A stretch of 64,000 bases of DNA, taken from positions 248,001-312,000 of the forward strand of contig NZ_MYFN02000007.1 in the NCBI RefSeq assembly GCF_004514425.2, in the 5' to 3' direction. Of this stretch, positions 55,238-64,000 are shown in pieces (the first letter of the stretch is position 1; every line of letters starts with the position of its first letter). The translations under genes and the position numbers were made by a program. This DNA comes from Shinella sumterensis. GTDB lineage: Bacteria > Pseudomonadota > Alphaproteobacteria > Rhizobiales > Rhizobiaceae. The notes below the pieces were generated by a model. That model had not been told where the DNA came from, ran no database searches, and worked only from the letters and a program-made list of their open reading frames with translations.

Positions 55238-57085
55238 TCAGTTCGCCGCGTCTTTCGACCACCAGACGCCCGGGAAGCCGAGGCTGTAATAGGGCAGCTC
55301 CTGCGGGCGGGCGAGGCTGTTCCAGTAGGCGATGCGCTGTGCCTTCGAATAGAACAGCGGGATCACATAATTGTGCGCCAGCAGCACCCGGTCGAGCGCG
55401 TGCGTCGTCGCGATGAGTTCCTCGCGGTTCGGCGCGAAGACGATCTTGCGGATGAGCTCGTCGATGGCGGGATCGGCGATGCCGGCATAGTTCTTCGAGC
55501 CTTCCTTGTCGACGGAGGCCGAGCCCCAGTAGTCGCTCTGCTCGTTGCCGGGAACAAGCGACTGCGCCCAGATGCCGTAGATCATGTCATAGTCGAAGCT
55601 GCGCACGCGGTTGGTGTATTGCGAAGCGTCGACCGTGCGCATGGTGGCGGCGATGCCGATCTTCTTCAGGCTGTTGACGAAGGGCGAGACCGTGCGCTCG
55701 AAGGAGGCGCTGGGCAACAGGATCTCGAAGGCGAAGGGGTTGCCGGTCTTCGTATCGACGAGGCTGTTGCCCTTGAGTTCGTATCCCGCCTCCTTCAGGA
55801 GCGCGAGCGCCTTGAGCAGGTTTTCACGCACCTTCTTCGGATCGCCGTTGACGGGATTGGTATAGGGCGTGGTGAAGACGGACGCCGGCACCTTGTCCTT
55901 CAGCTCTTCCAGGATTTCCTTCTCGCGTCCCTCGGGCAGGCCGGAGGCGGCAAGCTCGGTGCCCCAGAAATAGCTGTCGACGCGCTGATAGGCGTTGTAG
56001 GCGAGGCTGCGGTTGAGATCCTCGAAGTCGAAGGCGTAGTTCAGCGCCTCGCGCACCCGCTGGTCCTTGAACTTGTCGCGCCGCATGTTCGGCACGAAGG
56101 CCTGCATGATGCCGGCCGCCCGCAACGGGTTTTCGATCTCCTCGCGCACGACGCGGCCGTCCTTCGCGGCCGGGAAGTCATAGGCCGTCGCCCAGTGGCT
56201 GGCGCTGTTGTCCTGATAGAACGAGACATTGCCGGCGCGAAAGGCCTCGAATTCCACGTTCTTGTCGCCGAAGAACGTGTAGCTGATGACGCGGAAATTG
56301 TTCTGGCCGACATTCACGTTGAGGTCCTTGCCCCAATAGTCGTCGCGCAGTTCGAAGCGGATCGAACCGCCGGCCTGGAAAGACGCGATCTTGTAGGGAC
56401 CCGAGCCCATGACCGGCTCCAGCGTGGTGCGACCGATGTCGCGCTTGTTGCCCTTGGCGTCCGTGCCTTCCCACCAGTGCTTCGGCACGACGGGGAACTG
56501 GCCGAGAATGTTGGGCAGTTCGCGGTTGTTCTTCTCGTCGAAGCGGAAGGTCACGTCGCGCTCGCCGGTCTTTTCCGCCGAAACGACGTGGCGATAGTAG
56601 TTGGCGAGAAGCGGATTGTGCTCCTTGGACTTGTCAAAGGAGAAGATCACGTCCTCCGGCGTCACCGGCTGGCCGTCCGCCCACTTCGCCTCCGCGCGCA
56701 GCCGGAAGGTCGCGCTGGAGAAGTCGTCGGGATAGGAGACGCCCTCGGCGAGCAGGCCGTAGGAGGCCGTGATCTCGTCCTCGGCGGATTTCAGGAGCGT
56801 GTCGAAGACGAGCGACGTCACGCCGGTCGCCGCCTCGCCCTTTGCGAGGATCGGGTTGAACGTGTCGAAGGTGCCGGTTTCGGAGAGCTTCAGCTCGCCG
56901 CCCTTCGGCGCGTCCGGGTTGACATAGTCGAAGCGCTCGAACCCGTCGGGGTGCTTCAGGTCGCCGATCGTGGAGATGCCGGTGCGCCAGACGGGACTTG
57001 CCGCATCCTGCGCCGCGCCGGCCGAGGCCGTGAGCGCCAGAGCCAGCGCCGCCGTGACCAATGTTCTCCCGAAGGCTACCTTCAT
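55238..57085 (-). CDS. yejA: Peptide ABC transporter substrate-binding protein YejA
   Basis: A 615-residue periplasmic SBP_bac_5-type binding protein with a signal peptide cleaved near residue 25 (AGAA). Family marks: HPDGFERFDYVNPDAPKGGELKLSETGTFDTFNPIL, the long PYKIASFQAGGSIRFELRDDYWGKDL segment and the C-terminal QRIAYWNSLARPQELPYYSLGFPGVWW. YejA delivers oligopeptides to YejBE-F. It is the first gene of the minus-strand operon, with a 158-bp promoter region shared divergently with mepA. Confidence 0.94.
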   Translation of the reverse strand: MKVAFGRTLVTAALALALTASAGAAQDAASPVWRTGISTIGDLKHPDGFERFDYVNPDAPKGGELKLSETGTFDTFNPILAKGEAATGVTSLVFDTLLKSAEDEITASYGLLAEGVSYPDDFSSATFRLRAEAKWADGQPVTPEDVIFSFDKSKEHNPLLANYYRHVVSAEKTGERDVTFRFDEKNNRELPNILGQFPVVPKHWWEGTDAKGNKRDIGRTTLEPVMGSGPYKIASFQAGGSIRFELRDDYWGKDLNVNVGQNNFRVISYTFFGDKNVEFEAFRAGNVSFYQDNSASHWATAYDFPAAKDGRVVREEIENPLRAAGIMQAFVPNMRRDKFKDQRVREALNYAFDFEDLNRSLAYNAYQRVDSYFWGTELAASGLPEGREKEILEELKDKVPASVFTTPYTNPVNGDPKKVRENLLKALALLKEAGYELKGNSLVDTKTGNPFAFEILLPSASFERTVSPFVNSLKKIGIAATMRTVDASQYTNRVRSFDYDMIYGIWAQSLVPGNEQSDYWGSASVDKEGSKNYAGIADPAIDELIRKIVFAPNREELIATTHALDRVLLAHNYVIPLFYSKAQRIAYWNSLARPQELPYYSLGFPGVWWSKDAAN

Positions 57086-57243
57086 GCGTCTACCCTTTCA
57101 TGATGTTTGCCGAAGCTTGCCGCAGAGAATAGGCAAAATCCGGGCAAATGACAGGCCTGCCATGAAAGCGGCGATTTTTGCCATCCCTATCCGGCGCGAC
57201 GATTCACTTCTGCGAAAGGATGATCCTTTAGCCTTTCGCAACG

Positions 57244-58320
57244 ATGACGCATCGAGACGGACCCGTGCCCATGCTTGCCCGACTGACCACCTGCCTGATC
57301 GCCGCCGGCATGGCGCTGACCGCGCTCGCCTCGCCGCTTTCCGCGGAGGAACGCCCCGCCAAGGAGCTGTTCGGCGCCAAGCGCCTGCCGGCCAAGATGG
57401 TGACGGCGCCCTACGGCTCCTACGCCAAGGGCTGCATTGCCGGCGCGGTGGCCATTCCCACGGACGGGCCGGGCTGGCAGGCGATGCGGCTTTCGCGCAA
57501 CCGGCGCTGGGGCCATCCCGACATGATCGCGCTTCTGGAGCAGTTCTCGCAGGACGCCCAGCAGCTCGGCTGGCCGGGCCTGTTGCTCGGCGATATCTCG
57601 CAGCCGCGCGGCGGACCGATGCTGTCGGGCCACGCCTCGCACCAGGTCGGCCTCGATGCCGACATCTGGTTCACGCCGATGCCCGACCACCGGCTTTCGG
57701 CCGAGGAGCGCGAGAAGCTGCCCTTCACCTCCATGCTCGACAAGAGCAAGTTCCTGACGGTCGATTCGAAGCGCTGGACCTCGACGCATGCCCGTCTCGT
57801 CATGAAGGCGGCGAGCTATCCGCAGGTCGACCGCGTCTTCGTCAATCCGGCGATCAAGAAGAAGCTTTGCGAGACCTGGCAGGGCGATCGCGCGCTGCTT
57901 GGCAAGGTGCGGCCGATCTACGGTCACGACGAGCATTTCCATATCCGCATCAAGTGCCCGGAGGGCGCGCCGGGCTGCAAGCCGCAGGCGAAGGTGCCGC
58001 CCGGCGACGGCTGCGACGCGTCGCTCGCCTGGTGGTTCACCAAGGAGCCGTGGGCCAAGGCGAAGCCGAACCCCGGCGCAAAGCCGGTCAAGCCGCGCTA
58101 TGTCATGTTGTCGGACCTGCCGAAGGCGTGCAGCACCGTGCTCGCCGGCGCGTCGCCCGCCTCGGAGCAGGAAGTGACCTATCGCGGCGGCAGCGCGGCA
58201 ACGGCGCTCGCCTTCTCGGGCGGCGACCAGAGCGCGGGCGGGGCGGTCGAGGCCATCATCAACGCCGACACGACCCTGCCGGCCATCGTGCCGATCCCGA
58301 TCCCACGGCCGTTCCACTAA
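57244..58320 (+). CDS. mepA: Penicillin-insensitive murein endopeptidase MepA
   Basis: A 358-residue periplasmic zinc LAS-type peptidase that cuts D-Ala-mDAP crosslinks in peptidoglycan. Signal peptide about 10-34; metal ligands in GHASHQVGLDADIWF (His, Asp) and the HxH of YGHDEHFHIRIKCP; conserved Cys pairs (KGCIAG, CETW, CPEGAPGC, DGC) form disulfides as in E. coli MepA. It carries about 90 residues beyond the 274-residue E. coli form at the C-terminus. ATG 57244 lacks a clear ribosome site; ATG 57271 is an alternative giving a shorter n-region. Confidence 0.93.
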   Translation: MTHRDGPVPMLARLTTCLIAAGMALTALASPLSAEERPAKELFGAKRLPAKMVTAPYGSYAKGCIAGAVAIPTDGPGWQAMRLSRNRRWGHPDMIALLEQFSQDAQQLGWPGLLLGDISQPRGGPMLSGHASHQVGLDADIWFTPMPDHRLSAEEREKLPFTSMLDKSKFLTVDSKRWTSTHARLVMKAASYPQVDRVFVNPAIKKKLCETWQGDRALLGKVRPIYGHDEHFHIRIKCPEGAPGCKPQAKVPPGDGCDASLAWWFTKEPWAKAKPNPGAKPVKPRYVMLSDLPKACSTVLAGASPASEQEVTYRGGSAATALAFSGGDQSAGGAVEAIINADTTLPAIVPIPIPRPFH

Positions 58321-58337
58321 ACGACATCGAAGCAAGG

Positions 58338-58355
58338 GCCCCGTACGGGGCTTTT
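58338..58355 (+). terminator. Rho-independent terminator after mepA
   Basis: GCCCC-GTAC-GGGGC (58338-58351) then TTTT, 17 bp after the mepA stop. The stem is only 5 bp, so it may be moderate. Confidence 0.65.
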
Positions 58356-58427
58356 CAAGCTCCCGCCGCTTTTGTATAAGGCGATCAAATCGATTTAAAT
58401 TTCCCCGCCGATCCCGGAGAAACGTCC

Positions 58428-58811
58428 ATGTCTCGCCAGAAATGCATCGCGCTCATCGCGCATGACGAGAAAAAGGACGACATGGCGGCCTTTGCGGCGC
58501 GGCACGAAAAGATGCTGTCGCAGGCGCGGATCGTCGCCACCGGCACGACGGGCGGACGGGTGCTGGAGGCCTGCCCGGGCCTCGACGTGACGCGGCTCAA
58601 AAGCGGCCCGCTCGGCGGCGACCAGCAGATCGGCGCCCTCATCGCCACCGGCGAGGTCGATCTCCTCATCTTCTTCGTCGATCCGCTGACGCCCATGCCG
58701 CATGACGTGGACGTGAAGGCGCTGATGCGGCTCGCGATCGTCTACGACATCCCGATGGCGCTGAACCGCGCGACGGCCGAAGAGCTGCTTGCCGCCGCGA
58801 CGACCGGTTGA
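58428..58811 (+). CDS. mgsA: Methylglyoxal synthase
   Basis: A 127-residue enzyme converting dihydroxyacetone phosphate to methylglyoxal and phosphate, a bypass of lower glycolysis under phosphate limitation. The N-terminal [10 protein letters not shown] with His12, the phosphate loop TGTTGG (39-43), [12 protein letters not shown] with catalytic Asp65, the [18 protein letters not shown] signature and LNRATAEE are all present. It sits directly before glucokinase, 60 bp apart, forming a sugar-phosphate metabolism cluster. Confidence 0.96.
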   Translation: MSRQKCIALIAHDEKKDDMAAFAARHEKMLSQARIVATGTTGGRVLEACPGLDVTRLKSGPLGGDQQIGALIATGEVDLLIFFVDPLTPMPHDVDVKALMRLAIVYDIPMALNRATAEELLAAATTG

Positions 58812-58871
58812 CGGCATCCCTCTGCGACGATAGCGAAAAAGCGGACCCCACCAGCAGAACGGAACAGCTCG

Positions 58872-59897
58872 ATGGCACGGCCGGCCGATTACGACGCGAA
58901 TTACCCCTTCCCCATCCTCGTTGGCGATATCGGCGGCACCAATGCGCGCTTCTCGCTTCTGCTCGACGCCTTCGCCGAGCCGAAACAGTTCCCGATCGTC
59001 CAGACCGCCGATTTCGCCAATATCGACGAGGCGCTGCAGCAGTGCATCCTCGACAAGAGCTCGGTTCAGCCGCGCTCGGCCATTCTGGCGCTGGCCGGCC
59101 CCATCGAAGGCGACGAGGTGCCGCTGACCAATTGCCCCTGGATCGTCAGGCCGCGCGACATGATCGCCAATCTCGGCTTCGAGGATGTCTTGCTGGTCAA
59201 CGATTTCGAGGCGCAGGCACTGGCCGTGGCCTCGCTCGATGAGGCCAACCGCGAGAAGATCGGCCCCGGCACGGAGCGCCAGACCGCCTCGCGCGCCGTG
59301 CTGGGTCCGGGCACCGGCCTTGGCGTCGCAGGCCTGGTCTATGCCCGCCACAGCTGGATCCCGGTGCCGGGCGAAGGCGGCCATATCGATGTCGGCCCGC
59401 GCAGCGAGCGCGACTATCACATCTGGCCCTTCCTGGAGCCTATCGAGGGACGCATCTCCGCCGAGCAGTTGCTGTGCGGCCGCGGCATCATGAATATCTA
59501 CCGCGCCGTCTGCGCCGCCGACGGCGTGGATGCGCCGTTGCAGAAACCGTCCGACGTCTCGGCCCGGGCGCTCGCGCAGGACGACCGCGCAGCCATCGAG
59601 ACCATCGCGCTGTTTTCCACCTATCTCGGCCGCGTGGCCGGCGACATGGCGATGATCTTCATGGCCAAGGGCGGCGTCTTCCTCGCCGGCGGCATCTCGC
59701 AGAAGATCCTGCCGGCCCTGCGCGGACCGGAGTTCCGCGCCGGTTTCGAGGACAAGGCGCCGCACGGTGCGCTGCTCAAGACCATCCCGACCTATGTGGT
59801 CACCCATCCCGTCGCAGCACTCGCGGGGCTTGCCGCCTTCGCGCGCATGCCGGACCGTTTTGGTGTTGCAACCGAGGGACGCCGCTGGAAAAGGTGA
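58872..59897 (+). CDS. glk: Glucokinase
   Basis: A 341-residue ATP-dependent glucokinase of the E. coli Glk type. Motifs: [15 protein letters not shown] (phosphate 1), [24 protein letters not shown] with the catalytic Asp, [12 protein letters not shown], and [15 protein letters not shown]. It provides glucose 6-phosphate in strains lacking a glucose PTS. The start has a correctly spaced GGAAC/AGC-type weak site. An ABC exporter gene follows after 120 bp. Confidence 0.95.
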   Translation: MARPADYDANYPFPILVGDIGGTNARFSLLLDAFAEPKQFPIVQTADFANIDEALQQCILDKSSVQPRSAILALAGPIEGDEVPLTNCPWIVRPRDMIANLGFEDVLLVNDFEAQALAVASLDEANREKIGPGTERQTASRAVLGPGTGLGVAGLVYARHSWIPVPGEGGHIDVGPRSERDYHIWPFLEPIEGRISAEQLLCGRGIMNIYRAVCAADGVDAPLQKPSDVSARALAQDDRAAIETIALFSTYLGRVAGDMAMIFMAKGGVFLAGGISQKILPALRGPEFRAGFEDKAPHGALLKTIPTYVVTHPVAALAGLAAFARMPDRFGVATEGRRWKR

Positions 59898-60017
59898 CGT
59901 CCCACGCCACGCCGGACAGCCCGGCAGAGTAGCCAAAGGGGGATCGAGCCCCTATAGAGCGGCCAGCAGGGCGGTTTTTGTGTCGCCCGCCGTCGAGACC
60001 GTTCAGGAAGCAAGTCA

Positions 60018-61838
60018 TTGGCCGATCAGAGTCGAACCGAGCGCAAATCCATCAGTTCCGACACCGTCGCCACCGTGCTCAAGCGTGTGATTGCCGAAAA
60101 CGGCCGTGACCACGTGCGCGGCTATGCCATGGCGATCGGCTGCCTCGTGGTCGTCGCCCTCACCACGGCCTTCACCGCCTGGATCATGGAATCGGTCGTC
60201 AACGAGGCCTTCGCCAACAAGCGCGCCGACCTCGTCATGATCATCTGCGGCGCGATCTTCGTCGCCTTCATCCTGCGCGGCTTCGCCACCTATTTCGAAG
60301 CCGTCATCCTTTCGAAGATCGGCAACAACATCGTCGCGCGCTACCAGCGCCGCCTCTATTCGCATCTGATGGCGCTCAGCGTCGGCTACTACAACGAATC
60401 GCGCTCGGCCTATCTGGCGGCGCAGATCAGCCAGAACGTCACCGGCATCCGCGATGTGCTGAACATGACGGTGACGTCGCTTGCCCGCGATGTGCTGACG
60501 CTCGTGGCGCTGATCGGCGTGATGATTTCCAAGGACTGGCTGCTGACGCTGCTCGTCTTCGTCGTCGCGCCGCCGCTGCTGCTTGGCCTGCGCTATGTGT
60601 CGAAGCGCCTGCGCAGCGCGACGCGCGACGCCGTGGAACTCAACAGCCACGTGCTGGGCGCCATGCAGGAGACGGTGCAGGGCATCACCATCGTCAAGGC
60701 CTTCACCATGGAGGCGCAGCTCAAGGACAAGGTGGAGGCCATCATCGGCCAGGCCGAAAGCCGCTCCAACCGCATCGCGCGGCTGACCGAGCGCACCGCG
60801 CCGATGACCGAGACCTTTGCGGGCTTCGCGATCTCCGGCGTTCTCGCCTATGCCGCCTATCGCTCCATCTATGACGGCGTGATGCCGGGCGCGTTCTTCT
60901 CCTTCGTCACGGCCCTGCTGATGGCCTACGATCCGGCGCGGCGTCTCGCCCGCCTCCAGGTCTCGCTCGAACGCGCCGCGGTCAACGCGCGCATGATCTA
61001 CGAGATCCTCGACATCCAGCCGCGCCAGGCCGACCGCGCCGACGCCAAGCCGCTGGCGATCAGCGACGCGACGATCACCTTCCGCAATGTGCGCTTCGGC
61101 TATACGGACAGCGACACCATCCTGAAAGACGTGTCCTTCACGGCGGAGGGGGGCAGGACGACGGCGCTTGTCGGTCCTTCGGGTGCCGGCAAGTCCACCG
61201 TGATCAGCCTCATTCCCCGCTTCTACGATCCGGCGGCCGGCGAGATCCTGATCGACGGGCAGGACATCGCCCATGTCACGAAACAGTCGCTGCGCAACGC
61301 CATCGCCTATGTGTCCCAGCAGCCCTACCTGTTCGAAGGCACGATCCGCGACAACATCCGCTATGGCCGGCCGGACGCCACCGATGCCGAGATCGAGGAA
61401 GCCGCACGCCATGCCTATGCGCACGATTTCATCCTCGCCCAGCCGCTCGGCTACGACACCCCGGTCGGCGAAAACGGCGTGACGCTCTCCGGCGGCCAGC
61501 GCCAGCGGCTGTCGATTGCCCGTGCGCTCGTGCGCAACGCGCCGATCCTGCTGCTCGACGAGGCCACGTCCGCGCTCGACACGGAATCGGAACAGGCGGT
61601 GCAGAAGGCGCTGGACGAGGCGATGAGCGGGCGCACGGTCGTCGTCATCGCGCACCGGCTGTCGACCGTCGTGCGCGCCGACAAGATCATCGTCATGCAG
61701 GCCGGCCAGGTCGTCGAGGAAGGCACGCATACGGCGCTTGCGGCGCGTGAAAACGGGCTCTACGCTCGCCTCAACAACCTTCAGGCGCCCTCGGCGAGCG
61801 CCGTGCAGACATCACAGGATACGGGAGCCGGGATATGA
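60018..61838 (+). CDS. MsbA-like ABC exporter, fused permease and ATPase
   Basis: A 606-residue half-transporter: six membrane helices over about residues 35-330 ([29 protein letters not shown] coupling region included), then an ABC domain with Walker [11 protein letters not shown]-loop VSQQPYLF, signature [14 protein letters not shown] and Walker [13 protein letters not shown]. It works as a homodimer. Substrate is unknown; lipid, glycan or drug are all possible, and MsbA similarity is general. TTG 60018 with AGGAAG upstream is the start. It overlaps dapB by ATGA. Confidence 0.9.
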   Translation: MADQSRTERKSISSDTVATVLKRVIAENGRDHVRGYAMAIGCLVVVALTTAFTAWIMESVVNEAFANKRADLVMIICGAIFVAFILRGFATYFEAVILSKIGNNIVARYQRRLYSHLMALSVGYYNESRSAYLAAQISQNVTGIRDVLNMTVTSLARDVLTLVALIGVMISKDWLLTLLVFVVAPPLLLGLRYVSKRLRSATRDAVELNSHVLGAMQETVQGITIVKAFTMEAQLKDKVEAIIGQAESRSNRIARLTERTAPMTETFAGFAISGVLAYAAYRSIYDGVMPGAFFSFVTALLMAYDPARRLARLQVSLERAAVNARMIYEILDIQPRQADRADAKPLAISDATITFRNVRFGYTDSDTILKDVSFTAEGGRTTALVGPSGAGKSTVISLIPRFYDPAAGEILIDGQDIAHVTKQSLRNAIAYVSQQPYLFEGTIRDNIRYGRPDATDAEIEEAARHAYAHDFILAQPLGYDTPVGENGVTLSGGQRQRLSIARALVRNAPILLLDEATSALDTESEQAVQKALDEAMSGRTVVVIAHRLSTVVRADKIIVMQAGQVVEEGTHTALAARENGLYARLNNLQAPSASAVQTSQDTGAGI

Positions 61839-62653
61839 GCGGCAACGCAATGAAGCTGGTCGTCGTGGGCGCAGCCGGCCGCATGGGCCAGACGCTGATC
61901 CGCGCCATCAACGCCATCGAGGGGGCGGAACTCTTCGCCGCCGTCGAGCGCGAGGGCTCGCCCTTCGTCGGGCGTGACGCGGGCGAACTTGCCGGCCTCG
62001 GCCCGATCGGCGTCGCCGTCACCGACAAGCCGCTCGAAGCCTTCGTCGCGGCCGAAGGCGTGCTCGACTTCACCGCGCCGGCCGCCACCGTCGAATTCGC
62101 CGGCCTCGCCGCACAGGCCCGCATCGTGCATGTCGTCGGCACCACGGGCTGCTCGGCTGTAGACGACGAGAAGATCAAGGCTGCGGCGCGCCACGCCCGC
62201 ATCGTCAAGTCGGGCAATATGAGCCTCGGCGTCAACCTGCTCGGCGTGCTGACCGAGACCGCCGCGCGCGCGCTCGGGCCCGAGAACTGGGATATCGAGG
62301 TGCTGGAGATGCACCACAGGCACAAGGTGGACGCGCCCTCGGGCACCGCGCTGCTGCTCGGCCAGGCCGCCGCGAAGGGCCGCGGCATTTCGCTTGCCGA
62401 GCATTCGGTGCGCGTGCGCGATGGCCATACCGGCCCGCGCGCCGCCGGCACGATCGGCTTTGCCACGCTGCGCGGCGGCTCCGTCATCGGCGAACACTCC
62501 GTCCTGCTTGCCGGCGAAGGCGAGATGGTCACGCTGTCGCACAGCGCCACGGACCGCTCGATCTTCGCACGCGGCGCGGTCCAGGCGGCGCTGTGGGCGC
62601 GCGACAGGAAGCCCGGCCTCTATTCGATGCTCGACGTGCTCGGGCTCGGCTGA
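61835..62653 (+). CDS. dapB: 4-hydroxy-tetrahydrodipicolinate reductase
   Basis: A 272-residue enzyme of lysine/mDAP synthesis that reduces 4-hydroxy-tetrahydrodipicolinate with NAD(P)H. The nucleotide loop GAAGRMG is at 12-18, DFTAP at about 78, the GTTG segment at about 103 and the catalytic [15 protein letters not shown] later; [11 protein letters not shown] is at the C-terminus. It overlaps the exporter gene by 4 bp, so the two are co-expressed, as is common in Rhizobiaceae. Confidence 0.96.
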   Translation: MSGNAMKLVVVGAAGRMGQTLIRAINAIEGAELFAAVEREGSPFVGRDAGELAGLGPIGVAVTDKPLEAFVAAEGVLDFTAPAATVEFAGLAAQARIVHVVGTTGCSAVDDEKIKAAARHARIVKSGNMSLGVNLLGVLTETAARALGPENWDIEVLEMHHRHKVDAPSGTALLLGQAAAKGRGISLAEHSVRVRDGHTGPRAAGTIGFATLRGGSVIGEHSVLLAGEGEMVTLSHSATDRSIFARGAVQAALWARDRKPGLYSMLDVLGLG

Positions 62654-62717
62654 TCCATCGACAACACGCATTTCGCACCGTTTTCGGGACGGTGCCGCAA
62701 CCTCGGGAGACAACCTT

Positions 62718-63353
62718 ATGAGCGGAACCCTTGTCCTCGTTCGCCACGGCCAGAGCGAGTGGAACCTGAAGAACCTCTTCACCGGCTGGCGCGATCCTGA
62801 CCTCACCGCGCTCGGCGTCGAGGAAGCCAAGACGGGCGGCAAGGCGCTGGCCGAGACCGGCATCAAATTCGACATCGCCTACACGTCGGACCTGTCGCGC
62901 GCCCAGAAGACGCTGAAGATCATCCTCGACGAGATCGGCCAGCCAGGCCTCGAGACGATCCGTGACCAGGCGCTGAACGAGCGCGACTATGGGGATCTCT
63001 CCGGCCTCAACAAGGACGATGCCCGCGCCAAGTGGGGCGAGGAGCAGGTCCATATCTGGCGCCGCTCCTACGACGTTCCGCCGCCGGGCGGCGAGAGCCT
63101 GCGCGACACCGGCGCCCGCGTCTGGCCCTATTATCTCACGGAAATCCTGCCGCGCGTGCTGCGCGGCGAGAAGGTGCTGGTCGCCGCGCACGGCAATTCG
63201 CTGCGCTCGCTGGTGATGGTGCTGGACAAGCTGAGCAAGGAGGAAATCCTCAAGCTCAACCTCGCGACCGGCGTGCCGATGGTCTACGTGCTGAACGCCG
63301 ATTCCACGGTGAAGTCGAAGGACGTGCTCGGCGACATGTCCGGCGCGCACTGA
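62718..63353 (+). CDS. gpmA: Phosphoglycerate mutase, 2,3-BPG dependent
   Basis: A 211-residue cofactor-dependent mutase interconverting 3- and 2-phosphoglycerate. The phosphohistidine is His10 in [24 protein letters not shown] holds the catalytic Glu, and [11 protein letters not shown] the second His. It is slightly shorter than the E. coli enzyme (about 250), a form usual in Rhizobiales. ATG 62718 has GGGAGA upstream. A strong bidirectional terminator follows. Confidence 0.96.
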   Translation: MSGTLVLVRHGQSEWNLKNLFTGWRDPDLTALGVEEAKTGGKALAETGIKFDIAYTSDLSRAQKTLKIILDEIGQPGLETIRDQALNERDYGDLSGLNKDDARAKWGEEQVHIWRRSYDVPPPGGESLRDTGARVWPYYLTEILPRVLRGEKVLVAAHGNSLRSLVMVLDKLSKEEILKLNLATGVPMVYVLNADSTVKSKDVLGDMSGAH

Positions 63354-63374
63354 GCCGCGCTCACGACGGATCTC

Positions 63375-63412
63375 AAAACAAAACCCCGCCGCTTCCGGCG
63401 GGGTTTTGTTTT
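63375..63412. terminator. Strong bidirectional terminator between gpmA and glycerate kinase
   Basis: A perfect 17-bp stem (63375-63391 with 63396-63412), 4-base CTTC loop, GC-rich near the loop and A/T-rich at the base, giving T-runs on both strands. It lies between two convergent genes, 21 bp after gpmA and 2 bp from the other stop. Confidence 0.95.
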
Positions 63413-63414
63413 GC

Positions 63415-64000
63415 CTACTGGATAAGGATGGCGCGGAAGTCGTTGACATTCGTGCCGGTCGGGCCGGGCACGAAGAGATCGCCGAGCGCGTCGAAGGCCG
63501 TCCAGCTGTCGTTGCGCGCCAGGAATTCGGCGGCGTCCTTGCCCTTGTCGGCAAGGCGCGCGACGGTGGTGCCGTCGGCGAAGGCGCCGGCATTGTCTTC
63601 GGAACCGTCGATGCCATCCGTATCGGCGGCAAGCGCGGAAAGGCCCTTCAGACCATCCGTGGCGCAGGCGAAGGAGAGCAGGAATTCGCCGTTGCGGCCA
63701 CCCTTGCCCTTGCCCCGGATCGTGACGGTCGTCTCGCCGCCGGACAGGATGACGACGGGTTTGCGGAACGGCCGGTCGCGGCGCACGACCTCGGCGGCGA
63801 TGGCGGCATGAACGCGGCCCACCTCGGCCGCCTCGCCCTCGATGGCATCGGACAGGATGACGGCCTCGACGCCGGCCTTGCGGGCCGCATCCGCCGCAGC
63901 GTCCAGCGAGACGGCGGCCGATGCGACCAGCTTCACCGCGTTGCGGGCAAAGCAGGCGTCGCCCGGCAGCGGCGGCTCGTCCAGGCCGGCCTCGATATGG
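63415..64000 (-). CDS. MOFRL family glycerate 2-kinase, 5' end outside window
   Basis: The frame runs to the right edge, so the N-terminal part is missing; about 194 residues remain. They show the glycerate kinase type 1/MOFRL domain: KPVVILSGGETTVTIRGKGKGGRNGEFLLSF, LAADTDGIDGSEDNAGAFADG and the C-terminal GPTGTNVNDFRAIL. It phosphorylates glycerate (TtuD/GckA type) and links to gpmA and to the hydroxypyruvate/glyoxylate reductase through 2- or 3-phosphoglycerate. Confidence 0.92.
   Translation of the reverse strand, partial: HIEAGLDEPPLPGDACFARNAVKLVASAAVSLDAAADAARKAGVEAVILSDAIEGEAAEVGRVHAAIAAEVVRRDRPFRKPVVILSGGETTVTIRGKGKGGRNGEFLLSFACATDGLKGLSALAADTDGIDGSEDNAGAFADGTTVARLADKGKDAAEFLARNDSWTAFDALGDLFVPGPTGTNVNDFRAILIQ

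Overview
The window is about 64 kb of high-GC alphaproteobacterial chromosome. Gene content and order point to Rhizobiaceae (the Rhizobium/Agrobacterium/Ensifer/Shinella group): an frcCAK fructose-uptake cassette, a BA14K-family protein, a Ctp/Tad-type Flp pilus locus, a nucleoside salvage island, a YejABEF importer and a glk-ABC-dapB-gpmA-glycerate kinase block. The genus cannot be fixed from the sequence alone. No insertion sequence, prophage, CRISPR array or rRNA operon was seen. Two tRNA genes are present: Leu(CAG) and Ser(GGA).

Layout. 1-3.1 kb: end of a fructose ABC transporter with its kinase, then class II dihydroorotase. 3.1-5.8 kb: Crp/Fnr regulator, an atypical receiver protein, DoxX, a SelT/W/H-fold thioredoxin-like protein and a BA14K protein. 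6-10.4 kb: phosphohexomutase, tRNA-Leu, an HPP-CBS membrane protein and NADP-glutamate dehydrogenase. 10.4-14.5 kb: two Rnk-like proteins, a divergent 5-FTHF cyclo-ligase with a structured leader, and a CynX-type MFS carrier with its FCD/GntR regulator. 14.8-19.4 kb: a catabolic island (FCD/GntR regulator, DapA-family deaminase/dehydratase, Ldh2-type dehydrogenase, ketoglutarate-semialdehyde dehydrogenase) that fits the lower part of 4-hydroxyproline degradation. 19.4-24.2 kb: ugd, stress-type small proteins, an unrecognised 335-residue protein, tRNA-Ser and msrA.

24.4-35.6 kb is a nucleoside uptake and salvage island. A BMP-family binding protein, a double ATPase and two permeases import nucleosides. 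Cytidine deaminase, purine nucleoside phosphorylase and thymidine phosphorylase follow in the same run; upp, adenosine deaminase and phosphopentomutase lie opposite. The binding-protein mRNA has a leader in which two mutually exclusive helices can be drawn, one covering the ribosome binding site. 35.7-47.4 kb is a complete Tad/Flp pilus locus: pilin, prepilin peptidase, CpaB-F, TadB, TadC and TadD, with two TadE/G-like proteins and a stand-alone secretin N-domain protein divergent from them. Two TTAACCAT boxes (a known CtrA-type site) precede cpaB.

47.5-58.3 kb: M17 aminopeptidase, a short MarR protein with an NlpC/P60 hydrolase, hydroxypyruvate reductase, the YejABEF peptide importer and MepA. 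58.4-64 kb: methylglyoxal synthase, glucokinase, an ABC exporter, dapB, gpmA and the 3' part of a MOFRL glycerate kinase cut by the window edge.

The most unusual signals are regulatory: the bmpA leader, an AT-rich palindrome above it, the structured leader with a 22-bp tandem repeat before the 5-FTHF cyclo-ligase, and paired GntR-type palindromes in the catabolic island. No gene cluster here is clearly a new kind of system. The least explained protein is the 335-residue orphan at 21.7-22.7 kb.
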